Assembly (NCBI GenBank): GCA_034336665.1
Contig: JAPFBE010000002.1
Span: forward strand, 31,289,406 to 31,353,405
Direction: 5' to 3'
DNA length: 64,000 bases
From: Luscinia megarhynchos
Taxonomy: Eukaryota; Chordata; Aves; Passeriformes; Turdidae
In this document: one piece after another, positions 1 to 13,700 of the stretch
Position numbering within the stretch: the stretch's first letter is position 1
Layout of the letters: every line of letters begins with the position of its first letter
Translations under genes and position numbers: made by a program
Notes under the pieces: model-generated
What the model saw: the letters and a program-made list of their open reading frames with translations, nothing else
Databases searched by the model: none
What the model was told of the DNA's origin: nothing

Positions 1-3000
1 CTGATCTCAGAGGGAGCTTTGCACGCTCCAGTCTGCAGACTGTTCAGCAGATCTGCACCACGTTCCCTGGGACAGGCATGGGCACTTTGCCCAGCTGACT
101 TCAACATACTGAGCTCTGCAACACTGAGTCATGGTTTACTCATATCTCTGGCCCTGCAGATGATTTCTGGGTTTCCTGAAAGAGTTTAAAGCTGGGATAC
201 AAAGAACATTTGATTTATTGAAGGGCTTCTTTACCAGATGAAGGACCATTTTCAAACAGCCAACAGATCTTGACCTACACAAATCTTGTCACAAAAGTGA
301 CAGTCTATCCCATTGCTTTGCAAGAAGGAGATATCCAGAGATCTGACGGAAAGACCAGAGAATACCACGACAATTTTTTTTTCCAGTGGATTACCTTGAA
401 GACAGCATTTCAAAATAAAATAAGGAGGACTTGATACAAGGAGAAGCAACCACAAACCAGTTTGTGATGGGTTCAGTATAACCTTTCCCACAAAGGATGT
501 TTTGTCATTACAGGAAAATAAAGGCAAAAAGAGAGCAAAGGGAAAGTGATAAAAACCTCAACTTTATTAAGTTAACTCATACGTCTCTGAGAAAATCCTT
601 AAAGGGAAAATGCTGGAGACACAGATCAAGAATGGATGTGGATGGAGACACACTAAGCAAAACAGTTGATCACAGTTTAAGTACAATTTAAGTTAAATTT
701 GCAAAAAGGACCACTCAGAGCATCAGGGCACTGCAGGGAGTCAAACATGGGGCCTGGATTGGAAGGCAGAAAGGAGCCAAAGAGGAGGAAGAGTCAATCA
801 AATCAAGGAGTCCAGAGAGAGCTGTGGATTTGAAGAAAGGATTGCAAGATCTCAGAGGCAGAATGGTTTGATGAAGTCCATGACCAAAGAAATTACAGAT
901 AAATCAGTGAGGGGAGAGGAAAAGACATACCAACACCTGCCCTCCTGCTTCACTTACCTGTTTTTGAACCTCCCTACCCAAAGTTCCTATCGTTGAATCT
1001 CTCTTGTCTCACACTAGCCTCTTTCCCTGGTCCCTTCTTAACATTTGCCTGAGTTTGAACTCCTTCCCAAAAGAGCTGACTGTGACTGTGGCAAATTATG
1101 TGGAAGTTGTTTCCTTCATGTACATGTAACAGGCAAGGAATTAATACAGGAAGAACAGCAGCTAAAGGAATTGTCTTCAAATACAAAATTTAATTCTCAG
1201 CTTGTAAACAAGCAAGAGGTACAGACAGCTGCTTACCATTATCTTCAAGAAAAAGTCATTCCAGTTCTGATACGGTGCAGCTAGGAGAATTTGGAGCAGA
1301 GTAGTTCAAAAAGAACAGTGTGAGAAAGTGCTCAATGGGGGCTCCCCACCTTTGCTTGGGAGCTGCTCTCAGCTCTGGTCCTTGTCTGGGCTGTGCCTGG
1401 CCATGTGCCCTGCTGGTCTGGACCCTGACCCACAGACTTAATTTCTTGTTTGACCTCTGACCTGCCTTGTCTTTCTGAAGTTGCCCTTGTCATCATGGAC
1501 TTTCCAGGCAATCACTGCAGGGCTGCCTGATCCAGGTTATTGTCACAAGCCCTGCCACGTTCTTTAAAGGAGCACCTTTGTCGATATTGATGAGCTGGTG
1601 CTGTCACCCTTAGCTCACCTTCCTTGGAGGACTAGCCCCTTCTTTCTGACAGATGGGTCCCCAGGTGTTTTGGAAACTCTATCTCAGAAAACAATACTAC
1701 AGAATATTGAAATCCCAGCCTTTCAACCGAAATCAATATTTGTACCTTGTATCACAAAATGTCTTCTAAGGCATGGTTTGCCATAGTTTTATTGATTTTC
1801 TGTATAAATCAGGAGACATTCCTGAACAAACTTGTCATTCAGCAGAATTCATTATCTGGGATATACATGAGTGTTCATGTCCCTTTGTAAATGTAAATGA
1901 TAGCAGTCTTATTGAAATAATTGTCATTTCAGTGTAACTATAGCCTGCAAGTTTTCTTTCAAGAATGCTGCACTTGCCACTTGCCTTGCTTTTCCTAGAA
2001 GTTTCCCTGAAGCTCATTTTCAGCACAATTTATTTGAATACACATGCTCCTTTAGGATATAATATCCTATTTTATTAAAACTTCATGTCCTTTTGAGATG
2101 GAGAGCTGGCATCTTGAGTTTAAAGACAGGGGCTGAGAAGGCTCAGGCATTTCTTACCAGCCTGTTTAATGGATGGTATTTAAAGCCCAGTCTCCAGACC
2201 CAGGGCCACTCCAACAATGTTACTAAAGCAGCACTGAGTTTGCACTGGAGATTTCAGCAGGGCTTGACACGAGAGTAACAACCAGCATTTCTGGCTGGCT
2301 CTCCTGATAAGTGCTGGCAGCAGCATGGAGCTGGCAGAGCATCAGCCTGTGACAAACTGCCGGGGGGAGACCAGGCCCCTTCACCCTTCACAAACAGCAA
2401 ACCCATGTTCCAAGGGCTCCCTCTGAAAGAGCAGTGCTATGGCCAAGTGTCTCAGGGTGCCCTAATCTTGTAGTGATTGACCTTGGCCCCCCTCCACAAA
2501 CTCAAATTTCAGAAAGAGCAGTCACTCTGGCAATCCAGCTCCGACCATCTGTCACATGTTGCTGTTACCTCTTTCCCCATCTGACTGTGCTGGATCCATG
2601 CTAAGGCAGCTAGGAAGGTGAGTTATTTTGCTTTGCTGACCTCCTGCATTGCCATAAGTAGCTGGCCATCAGCAGAGGTCTTATCCAAGCCACTGAACAA
2701 ATACTGGGTTTAAAAACCTCCTGGCTGTAACTTTTTTCTAAACACACATAACTGCTTTGTTAAGTAGACCCACGGCCTGATTATAGGTGTTTCCCCTCTA
2801 TGTTGTCATGCATTTTTACATTTTAGTATTGAATTTTGCTGTCCTATTTCTGAAATCAATTTTTTCACCAAATCTTTTAATAAATTCTTTTACCATCTTC
2901 AGCTCCCTAGTACTTCAATGCCAGCACCCACACAGTGTCCCTTAAGTCCCAAACTACTTCTAAATCCATTCTGAAGGAAAATTTCCCTCCTTCTCTCCCT

Positions 3001-4930
3001 CCATTTCACTAGACTGTGCAGTGCTAAAAAATACTCAGATATTAAAATGGGTGCAGGCAATTTACCGCACTTCCTTTGTGGCCCCTATTTTGAGCTGAAA
3101 ATGTGAGGAACTGCAAGTACTCACTGAAACTGCAATTTAGAAAATCAAAAGTATATTAACTTGTCAGATCTTTAGTTGGTGGATGATATTTGGTATTCTC
3201 ACTGTCTCTGATGCAAAAACAGGCTGATAAAACTTTCTGTAGGCAAACTTAAGACGGATGATAAAAAAAACCTTTTTCTGGCTGTCTGAAGGTTTGTTCT
3301 CCCCAGTATTCTGTTTTCTTATGAATCATGGAAACAAGAAGTGGCTATTCAGATGCCAGAGGCAGCAACCACAGCAGTGAACTTTGATAATGATACTTTT
3401 AGTATAAGAATCAGAATAACAAGTACGGAGTTATTTACATAGGTGAAAGGTTGTAAAACATCTTCTAGAGACCCAAACAGAAAGAACAAGCTTGCCTCAG
3501 ATCTCTAATGACAATAAGAGGTCATGACACCATAAGGGCAATTTGACAAGTCAGAAAATCATAGGATTGAAGTTTCACTTTAAGTGTTGATTTATGACAC
3601 TCACTGGAAAATTCTGAACTAGCATCTGCATGAAGTATGTGTGAGTCCAGAAAGTGCATCTGTTTCTAGCACTGTTCGAGCTCTGACAGTAGTTTCCTAA
3701 TTTTTTTGTCATAAAAATTTAAAATAAATAAATGGTCCAATTCCTAAGCCTTTGTTCCAGAGTAAGAGGCTACAGAACCTAGCAGAAAATAACACACCAA
3801 TTACCACATCATGTTTTCTGTGTCATATCTATCTCTAGAACTGGATATCATGAAATGAAGGATAGTAATATCACTATGCTTGGTAAAATCCTGCAACTTA
3901 AAATACTCTGATTACTAGGGATTAGACTGAAATGAACTCCTTATTCAAGATGTCTCTCAATGAAATGGACCTATAGAACTCTTGATCTAGACAGTAACAA
4001 TATTCATATGCCATTTGTTATTATTTCCACAATATTTAATTTGTGTCATGTATTTGCATCTGAAAAACAAGAATATATACTAATACAAGCTAGTTATTTA
4101 ATTATTATATAATAGTTTATATACCAATTACTTAATTAAAAAAAACCATACAATATTGTGGCTGAAAGATGCTGTATGTTTGGACTGCTCTTGTAGAGGC
4201 TGTTGCCCCTCAAGGGGCTTTCTGAGTCTCCTCTCCAGGACCCCTTCTCCTTGAAATGCAATACAGCTGGAAATTCGACAGCAGACAAGAGCCAAGAGCA
4301 AGAAACATAATTCTCAGATGTGAAGAGAGACAAGTGGGCAGAGAGAGACTTGCTCACTCCCACAGCTCCCTCCTTGCAGCTGACACAGACCTGATGGTGC
4401 CCTGTTGCTCATAAACCTGGAGACTAAACTCAGAGCTGTAGAGGCATTAAGAGAAAAATAATAGTAAAATTTCCCATCAGTGTTCCCTGGTGGGATGTGG
4501 CCCCTACACCCAACACTCCTGACAGGAGCTGGAGCCCCCAGAGCTTTCCAGTCCCCACCACAGTTCAGGGCAGAAACAGAGGTCTGGCTGCGGTGCCGTC
4601 CTGGCACTGTCACACACAGAGATGGCAGCAGGTGACCTGCATGTCTTTGCCACCTGTATTCTGAATTTCATTGACTCCTGTTTCACACATTTTGATGGTC
4701 CTGCTCCCCCCAACACTCCTGGAACCAATAATCTCACCCTGAGAGGTCTAGGAGAGCTCCTGAGTGAGTTTGTATGAGCAAACTGAGTGCTCCTGCAGCA
4801 CATACCTTGACTATGGCTTATTTAAAAGCTGCACCCATTTCCAGGGAGGGCTGTACCACTGTTCTCAGAGCAAATATCCCAAGAGCAATTGCTAGATGGT
4901 GACAAAGAAGAAGATAAGCACTTTGCATAC
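1..4930 (-). other. ANKRD33B: Partial intron 3 of ANKRD33B
   Basis: This is the intron after exon 3, cut by the window edge. No minus-strand frame resembling the ANKRD33B C-terminal exon occurs here. Most of it is AT-rich with no recognisable element. Two more GC-rich patches stand out, at about 1325-1560 and 4190-4800; they have the texture of old dispersed repeats but I cannot assign them to a family. The short open frames here look like chance. Confidence 0.8.
1325..1570. repeat. Possible old dispersed repeat, family unassigned
   Basis: A GC-richer block of about 245 bp, rich in CTG, CCTG and TGACC words, sits abruptly in AT-rich intron. It has no open reading frame of note. The sharp change in composition and the word content suggest a decayed transposable element (LTR or LINE body). 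I do not recognise termini or target-site duplications, so this is only a suggestion. Confidence 0.25.
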
Positions 4931-5071
4931 CTGCCATCATCAAGGCTTTCACACATTCGGTTCGGCCCTGCATTGCAGATTTCATCAGGGCTGTGAATCC
5001 AAAAGCATTCCTCTTCTCAATATCAAGCCCGGGAAAATAGTTCAACAAATAGTTTGTAATGGTTATGTGCC
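4931..5071 (-). CDS. ANKRD33B: ANKRD33B coding exon 3 (ankyrin repeats 3-4)
   Basis: This 141-nt internal exon supplies the last two bases of Gly181, residues 182-227 and the first base of codon 228. The translation [16 protein letters not shown] finishes one ankyrin repeat. A second follows with [18 protein letters not shown] and then CVKALMMAG. The acceptor has a T-rich tract ending TTTAAAG|GGCAC, and the donor is GCAG|GTATGC, again phase 1. The next exon should begin by completing a Gly codon and continue with the last ankyrin helix pair and the long C-terminal region. No such reading frame is present on the minus strand from 1 to 4930, so the gene is cut by the window edge. Confidence 0.95.
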
Positions 5072-8000
5072 CTTTAAAGAAATAAAAAAGCAGATAAAAT
5101 ATGTCATACAACGCAGGTACTGTCTCAAGCATAAATCAAATATTCACTCCTGCAGGTCTGATAACTGGAAAATGCAGATAATTAATAAGCTGTCTTTTCT
5201 TTGTGTCCTCTTTCCACTCATTGCAGGTCATCAGCCTTAGGGTTAAGTGGCCCTGACTTGTGCCACAATACTGGGATAGGAGGTAGAAAACCTGGGTTCC
5301 CACCTTCTCTCAAATTGCTCTCATTTCTGAAAAGTCAGTTTAAGGTAAGGGAATGACTGAAGACCAGAAATGGTCACTCTGAGGTGGCAAGGGGCCCCAG
5401 TTTCTTGACCCAGTGAGCAGCACTGTAGAAGGAATCCCTACGAGCTTGTGGAAGGAAGGTCCATCACCAGGGGCAACTGATTGCAGAGGTTCAGCTTTTT
5501 TCCTCCCCTAGTAAATTTGAGCCTCAAAATCATGGTGCTTCATTAAAAAGCACTGACTGCACATAGTTGCTCCAGCCAATAATGCTATCAAACCATGCCA
5601 GGCCTGATACAAAAGAAAGGAATATTTTGTGTAGGATCCCAGATTTTTGTTTTTCAGCTGACAGTGTAAAGCCACTTGTCTACTCTCCTGCAGTTGGAAA
5701 ATGGGATTGATATTCAATTTTGGTAATAAAATAAATTATTTAATTCTGTTTCTAAAAGCAACTGTTGTTGCCATTCATGTGCCTTGTATGCCAGGACAGC
5801 TGGCATACAGTTAAGGCACTGATACAAGGCTACACTGAGGAGCTGAACACATCTCTGGCTAAATGGTTGGAAGACCAATGAAGATACCAAATCTTCATAA
5901 TTGGACTACCAGATGAATATCTAGTGCCATTATGACTCATTCAAAACAGTTTTCCCTTCACTTGTCAATCACTTTATGATGCTTTGATGCTCCATAAAAT
6001 AATGCCGTCTGTCAGGCAGCTGCAACAATCACAATTTAATTAGTAGGAGCTATAAAAATATTCTCTCATCTCACTCTGCAGACCAGCTGACTATTCTGTA
6101 ATGCCTGCCATTCAAATTCATCTAGAAATGTTACTGAAACAGATTATAGCTCATACAGGACAATTTTTAAAGTCTATAGCATCACATCTGTTGTAGATTT
6201 CATCAGTGGCCAACTTTGTACCAACACAGTCCTCCATTCACTCTGAAAAGCAAGTTAAGAACATCTTTACCAATTAATCTGTGTTGCAGGTGCTACTCTT
6301 TCTCCTATAATTTTTTGACTCTGTTGCCTTTCTGCATAACTGTAGGCTCCCATGAAACCTGAGCAGATGTAGAGATCAGATGAACGACTCCAGAGCCAGA
6401 GAAAACCAAATAAAAAGCTCCCTGTACCTTGTGCAGTCTGATGAGAATGAAATATAAAGATACAGCAAACCACAAGAAGCTGAACAAAGCAAAAGTGAAC
6501 TGGGTTCAGGGCAGGATCAAGTGACCTGGTCCTGCTTACTCAATACAGATGTTTCAGCTTTACTGATTCTATGGCATAAAATCAAATCCTAGCAAGGAAT
6601 CAGATGCTACTGGGAGAATCTTTGGGCCCAGATTGTTTTGCAGGACATGCTCTGATTCAGTGATGTAAAACATGTGTCTTCATGAAGGTTTTGGAACAGT
6701 TGAAATCCCACTTTTTGACCACAGAAACCCGAGACAAACATAAAGAATTAGAAATAATAAGATGGAAGATTTTTCAGCAGTTATTACATCACTAAAGATG
6801 TTCTTCCCTTTGCCAAAAGTATAATTACAGTAAGAGACATTTTGCAAATCTGGGTTGATCCTAAGAATTAATCCTGAAAGACCTTGCTTAACCAAAACTC
6901 TCCAGAGGACTAGAAATGGCCTGAGACAGAAAAGAAAAATATCAGCAGTACAAAAAGAAAGAAAATTAAGAAGTTTGTGATTCCCAGAAGTTTTGTGTCT
7001 CAGGGATTCCTGAAAACCACTTCAGTTTTAATCTGGAGGATCTTCTGTCCTCTGAGGTTTGCTTCAGATTTCCAGTTCAAACAGATATCAAATTCAAAGC
7101 AAAACTCAGAGCTGCCAAGTCTTAGTTCAATCCCTGTCAAATTCTTTTGATTTGATGCCATGAGGTTTGCTTTGGTTCTCCTGTGTCTGCGTGAACAAGC
7201 AGCCTGTACCTAAATTGCAAACTGGATGAGCCTCCTGTGATGTAAAATCTGCTATGAAAGCTGGATGCAGCCCTAAAATAAACGGGCCTGGGCTCAGCCC
7301 ATTTGGTGATACTGAATTCAAAGCAGGCTCTTGCTCTTTGTAAGCCAGATCTGCTTCCTACCAGAGCTGGCATGCTAAGGGTTCACTTCTCCCTGAGAGC
7401 CACATTTAGAGATCAGCACAGATGTCTGTAATAGCTTAATTCACTTAATTGCTGCCACAAAGGAAAGGCCTATAATGATGACAGCATTACCTAATAATCT
7501 GTGTAATACAGGCAGAAGGATAAGCTGCAGAGTAAGGAAGACCCCCCCTGTCAAATAACATTTCCCTCCTGAATTGTACCTGCAAAAGGATTCTGCTTGG
7601 CCTGCGGGTGGTGAACGCCTTCTCACAGATGGATGGAACCAAGGACACCCAGAAGGCTTTATCCTCTGGGTGTTTTAGGTGTTTGTGTTCTCATGTCTTT
7701 CTTAATAAACAGAAACTGGGATAACTTCCAATTTTGTGTTCCCAGCTCTACAGCCTTGCCCCAAACTGGCAGCTGTAACATAAAACATCTATACTTTGCA
7801 AGCAAATACAACTCCCTCTGAACACCAGTGCATGCCAATTACTATACACTGATGTAGCTATGTCCCCAGCAGCAGCAGAACTGAGAAAAAAAGTAATTTT
7901 CCTTCTTATCACTATTTTTTAAAAAATCACTCTCCTTCTTCCTTTCTTTCCACTTGTTATCTCAATCACTTGTTTGTATTGATGTTGCATTTTTTTTCCT

Positions 8001-10662
8001 GCATTGTCCTTGTAATGATGTTTAATGATTTTGCTTCTGCTTCAATAGCATCACCACCCATTTCTGGGCACCACGTGCTGCAGACTGCAATGCATTTACA
8101 GTTCTGGAAGAACAGGGATATAAGAAATAGGAAATATTGAGAAAGCAAGCAAACAGACCAATTTTCAAATGTGAAATTTACACACAAAGCAGAGCACTTT
8201 GTGGTTATTTTTCAATACTAATAAGTTTGTTAAGAAAATACTGCTTTTCACTGATTCCTCCAGTCTGTCTTTCTCTGATCAGCCCATGCAGAAAATTTCA
8301 GCCTTAGATACTTTTGTTGGAGGATGAGAATCTCAATATCAAAACCGAATGAGGAACTGAAATCACTCATCTTCTGATACTCTAGTTGCTCTTTAATTTA
8401 ATCCTATTTAATTCAAGCTGATGCTCATATTTGAGCTTCATATCTGGGTGGTCATGAAACAGCATAGGCAAATGTGGATTTTAAACTCCTCAGCACAAGT
8501 GAAGAGGCCTCTCTCTCATCCCTTTTGGTATCCATACCTCATAATACAGGTGCAGACACTGAAACACAAGGAACAGCTCCTTAGGACCACACCTTTTTCC
8601 CCATCCAGCTCTATACATGATGGCCCACCCGATCAGTGGATCATAACAAAAATGGCAGCACTTTCTGAAACCTTCAAATACCACCTCACAAATACCTGAA
8701 GTAATATGGATTTGTTATTAGGCTTTCCACAGGTAAACCCACAGTTTTGGTATAAATAACAGTGATCTCAGAATAATTTATTTTGCAAAAATGTGATTAC
8801 TTTCACAGCCTAAAGTTACCACCCCTGCCAAGAAATAAATTCTCCATTAAAGTCAAGCTTGCATAAGCTTTGCTTTCAGGTCTTTATAATACACTGCTCA
8901 GTGCTACTCCTTAACATCTAGCAATAATTAAGCAGCATCTATTGCACTGCAACTCCTCTGGTTGCAATGTTAGCCTCACAGTAATCTCTACTAACACTGC
9001 AGCAGTATCTTGTGATAATTAATTAAATAACTGATGTAAACAACGTAGCTCAAGATTAGCACAGGCGGGGGAAAACATCCGAGTTGTTGGGGGTTTGTGC
9101 AAGCTGTTGGTGACTACAGCCATTTCCAGTTTCTTTTGGGATCAATAGCAAGTACTGGCAGAGAGTCAGTACCTCTGACTGACATTCAGAGGTCAATGCA
9201 GTCAATGTCAACCTGCTAGATTAATTCTGAGCTCATTATATTGAGAACTAAAGGTCAGGAAGGAGCCAGTGTTACACTTATTTTAGTCCAAATTTATATT
9301 AGGGCTGATAAATAAGATTAGTGTTTTGGAGACTTTTCCACCTTTCTTTGGAAAGCTACTGTACTCATGACTTTGCTATGAATGTGGTCACAGTTCTTTC
9401 TTCCATTATTCAAAACCCATCTTGCGGAACCTTTGCAGAGTTCACTTTTTGGTACAACACAAAGCAAGGTTAGGTACTACCTGGAAAAGCCCAGTGGCAC
9501 TGTTACTAAATTGACATAGAAACCGAACTGCTCCAATCTTTAGATGTGGCTTGTAATGTCCATTGATATTCCCTAATGGAAATCTGTTCCTTTCAGCAGC
9601 CAGTGTCTGGGAGTGAGGACTATGTCCCATGAACTCCCATAAACATCCCAGACCCTTCCCCAGCCAGCAGACATAAAAGAGCAGCTATGCCTTTCCTTGT
9701 AAAGTGACTGCCTTTGCAGAGCACTCCTGAAGGATGCAAAGGAAACCAGGGATGCAGAGCTAGGCAGACCCTGGAACAGCTTTTAGACTACAAAGTGATG
9801 GCATCCTTCCTTGGAGAAATTTTCCCTGATTTACATGCTTTAGCACTTTGTTAACACTTGTTAGAGGAAACTAAAGCTTCCCTTAAAGGTTAAAGCACAG
9901 CCCTTCAGTTTCAAACAGAAATAATCAAGTGATTGTTTTCTAACTGAACACTGGAAGTGAGGAATTCTCCTGGGAGCTCCTCTTACATCTAAGCGATCTG
10001 TTACACTTGTTCACTGAATATTACCATGATGGGTGGGATAAAAGAAAACCTTGTGCTAAACTCCAGCCTGCATCAGGATTAACATGGTCGATCTTGATAT
10101 CAGCTGTTACAAAAGAATCACTGGAAAATATGAAATCCTGCTGAGGTTTTTTGCTTTTCACCTATGGAGTGGATGGAGAATGTCTTAGCATATGAGGTGT
10201 TTTTTAATGATGATACATTTTCCTACAGTCATCAATTTCCACAGCCCCTCTGAGGTAAGTGCAGCAAGCATGGGGGAAAAGCACTAATGCAGCACATTAC
10301 ACATCCACAGTGCACAGTTGTTGCTTGCCAGAGAAAACATTGGAAAATCAGCTTAAAGGAACAAAGCACTGTAATACTGCACACTTGGGATGAGATTTTT
10401 CTTTATTTTTAAGCTAAAATAATTAATGCATCTACTAAAAATGTATAGCTTTTGCTGCCTTAATCTGCTGGATAAATACTGCTGTAGATTAATTAGTTCA
10501 AAGATAATCAGGACAAACCTACTTGGGAGTGGGCTTGGCCAGAATTATTTTACACAGAATACTTTCTTTCAGGCATTTGAAAAAAAAATCCTAAAATAAA
10601 GTAGCTTAAACACACACTCCTCCCAAGACCCTGCAAGTAAGAGGTGATATAGAGAGCCTTAC
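5072..10662 (-). other. ANKRD33B: Intron 2 of ANKRD33B
   Basis: This 5,591-bp intron is bounded by GTAAGG at its 5' end (minus strand) and by a T-rich acceptor ending AAAG. It is AT-rich and I see no CR1 copy in it. Segments at about 7405-7530 and 8915-9060 are rich in TAAT and ATTA words and could be conserved non-coding sequence. Otherwise I see nothing in it. Confidence 0.9.
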
Positions 10663-10792
10663 CTGCCTGTGCAGCTGTAATTAGAGCCGTGTTCCCTTCG
10701 TTGTCCTGCCAGTTCACATCAAGGTGAGGGCATTGTGCTAAGGCTATTACAATATCCACATAACCCTGGTAACAGGCAACAATAAGACCATT
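10663..10792 (-). CDS. ANKRD33B: ANKRD33B coding exon 2 (ankyrin repeats 2-3)
   Basis: This 130-nt internal exon encodes residues 138-180 and the first base of codon 181. It starts [15 protein letters not shown] and continues through a typical ankyrin core, with [18 protein letters not shown]. The [12 protein letters not shown] motif is the usual G-TAL--A---G ankyrin signature. The acceptor is TTACAG|AATGGT (phase 0) and the donor is GCAG|GTAAGG (phase 1). The frame follows on from exon 1 ([13 protein letters not shown]) and into exon 3 (AQAG|GHIT with the Gly codon split). Conservation with vertebrate ANKRD33B is strong over the whole exon. The open frame runs into intron on both sides, so the flanking residues in the raw translation are not protein. 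Confidence 0.95.
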
Positions 10793-13700
10793 CTGTAAGT
10801 AAAATATAAAGAGAGAGTTAGGTTTGCCAAACTGAGAAAAGTTCACTGAAGAAGCTCACTAGACAGCTGTTTCTTTTTTTTTTTAATTTTTTTCCAGACA
10901 GAAGAACTGAAAAAGTACCAGCCCAACTAGTGATCAGCACAACGTTTAGATCCAAAACAATTCCTTTTATCTCTGCCCTTTGGCAAGTAATGTTTGATAC
11001 TCCTCAGAAATACCTAAGAGAGTAGGTATTACATTATGCTACATGCAAAGTAACTGTTTATAAATGGCTTATGCTTATATGGCTATAGACTCTATACTCA
11101 AATGAGAATAAATCTGATTTTATTACATAATAAAATGAACCCAGCAGGTAAGATGAACTGGACCTGCTCTGAATATTAATTCTCCGAAAAACAACTACTT
11201 GTTCCATGAAGGGAAGTAGCAGGCGGGAGTTGTGTTCATACTGCCTGTTGCTATCTTTAAATAATTTGAATTTCCCATTAGAACTATACCTCCTTTTTTT
11301 ATAATCATAAATAAAATTAAATTGCTTTTAGAGGTCCTGTTTAATGTGTTTCATGACAGCTGGAGGCTGTAAAATTTCTAGGGGGAAGCCAAGTCAGGAG
11401 GCAAACCTTGTACCCAGATAGTGTTTCACTCCACAGCAGCAAACTGACAGCTTTCCTAAAATGCAGCAAAATACACTCGTCATTAATTAAATGCTTAATC
11501 CTGGCTGCTCTCTTGACCACTAGGATTAAAGCCATTATCTCTCCAGTCTTCAGGATTACTTTGGGCAGCCCCTGTTCATCTGCCTGGGGCTGGTGGGTGC
11601 AGAGGAGGGCAGGCACAGATAAATCAGCGCTCCCTGCGCTCCTCGGTGTGCCTGAGCTCAGCCTGAGCATCACTGCAGAAAAGATGGGAGCAGAGACATA
11701 AATCCCAAAGTGCCTGGTAACCCTGTCTGCCTGAAATGCACTCTTACAAAAGCCCTGCAAGGAGAACCTGGTTATGAAAACAGGATGGCCCACCCTGACT
11801 TCTCCATCATTTTTCTCTTGCCTACAAATTCTCTTTATTTCTTTTCCCCATTACTAAGACAGAGATATTAACCAGATGACAATGGTGGCTTCTGAATTAT
11901 TGTCATCTAACTAGTTATTTATTTATTCAGTGTCCTGTTTCACTGTCATTCTGTGTGGTTCTGTTGGCTGAGGTGGCAAACACCTTCATTGAGATACAGG
12001 AGTGATATCTATTCTTTAGGCTGTTCACAGTCTATGTAGGTTATTTCTCAATTACATCTTTCAATAAAATAATTACTCTGCTTTCTTTTGTTCTCATTTC
12101 ACTCTTGCCCTCAGCATGAAGCAACACCTACCACTGCTTTATAAAGAGCATCTTCATTTCCTTGTGAAGAACCTGTAATACTTCAAAGCCTCCTATTGAA
12201 ATTGTACAGAGGATTCTGCCAAAAGTCATATATTTTAGGTTTTGAGATTTTTTTACTAAAGTATGTACTTTCCTGGTGGGATTGTTCAGATTAATCCAAG
12301 TTTTACTGTAATGTAATAGTGTTTAGCTTTTAAGAAGAAAAATATCAATGTCCATTTTGTAAGGACTTGAGCATAACTGCAATTCTTCAATAATTTAAAT
12401 TTTTTACCCAATGATCAGGATATAGGTCATCACAACTCCAAAAGCTGGGCAGATTTAAAACACCACACAGTCATTCAGAAAAATGTCCATTACTTATGAT
12501 AGCAGAAAATTAAGTTTACAATTGTTTGGAGACCAAAATCTTTTGACAATAAGAAGAGAGATTCTATTGTTTGCTGAAAAATAATGGCATTTTTGAAGTT
12601 TCAAAAAAGGTTGTAAGAATAACTAAAAGTAGCTATCATCTCTAATGAAAAAAAAATCTGCTTCACCCAATATCTGGAGGATATTTTCACAGTATATTTT
12701 CACAGTTTATTTTGTGCACTAAAATAGTTACCAGATGCTTAAAATAAGTCCAGTTTTTTCGTTCTCTTTGCAAAAGAGTAAAGTTAAAATATTGTAAAAA
12801 TATACTAAAATATTGTAAAAAAATAATAACAAACATTAGTTTGGGTTTTTTGCAAGAGATTTTTGCATTACATTGAGGGATTTTGTACTATTTTTAGTGG
12901 GTACTTCCATCAGATAGGAACTAATGCATCTAACACTGGCATTCTGATTTCAGAAGATATGAGACAGGAATTATCTTCAAATCAATCAAACTCACTCACT
13001 GTTCTGAGTTTAAAAACCAGAAGGATTACTTAGGTGTCAACATTTTCTGAAGTTTATTTTCCAAAGATGTTATCAAAGACTGCTTGCTTAAGGATAAAGA
13101 AAGGCAACAGAGAGCAGGAGCTTTCTGAGGGATTACAGGATGCAGCAGCACGGAAAATCATCCTTGAAGAATAGTTTTACAAACCTGAAGTGGGCCAGAT
13201 AAGAGTGTGAGAACCCAATATTCGGTGGAGTATACACCCAGCAGCCCCTGGTTGAGAAGCAAAATGGCATGAGGACATAAAAACAAGTTCCTTCTGTAAA
13301 GCTGATGTGTTTTTTTCACCCATTGCAGGTGCATGGGGAGGTGGGTGGGACAGACTGCTTGCTGAGGGACTGCTGCCCTTTGCATAACCCTTCCAAACGT
13401 GTCAAGATACTGAAATGGAACTTCTGGATTTAATGGTTATTTCCCAATTCCTCATGAAATGATATAATGATAACTTGTGTTATCAGGTTCCTTTCATTTT
13501 CCTTTTTTTTTCTCCTTTGCATCCTTTTCTGACCCTGTCCATATCCTACTTCCTGAAAGCTAATACAAACAGACCAGCCAGCATGTGCAATCAGTCAATA
13601 CCAAAGTGAGTTATTAGTCCGGAATCTTTAAGTTCATATACCAATAAATACTATTGTATATTAAAAACTCCTTCAACAGTCTCATTTAATAAGTGATACA

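Noticed and set aside
11341..11793. 150-codon minus-strand frame in intron 1
   Set aside because: No recognisable domain, and a plus-strand frame of 97 codons overlaps it; length alone is within chance for 64 kb.
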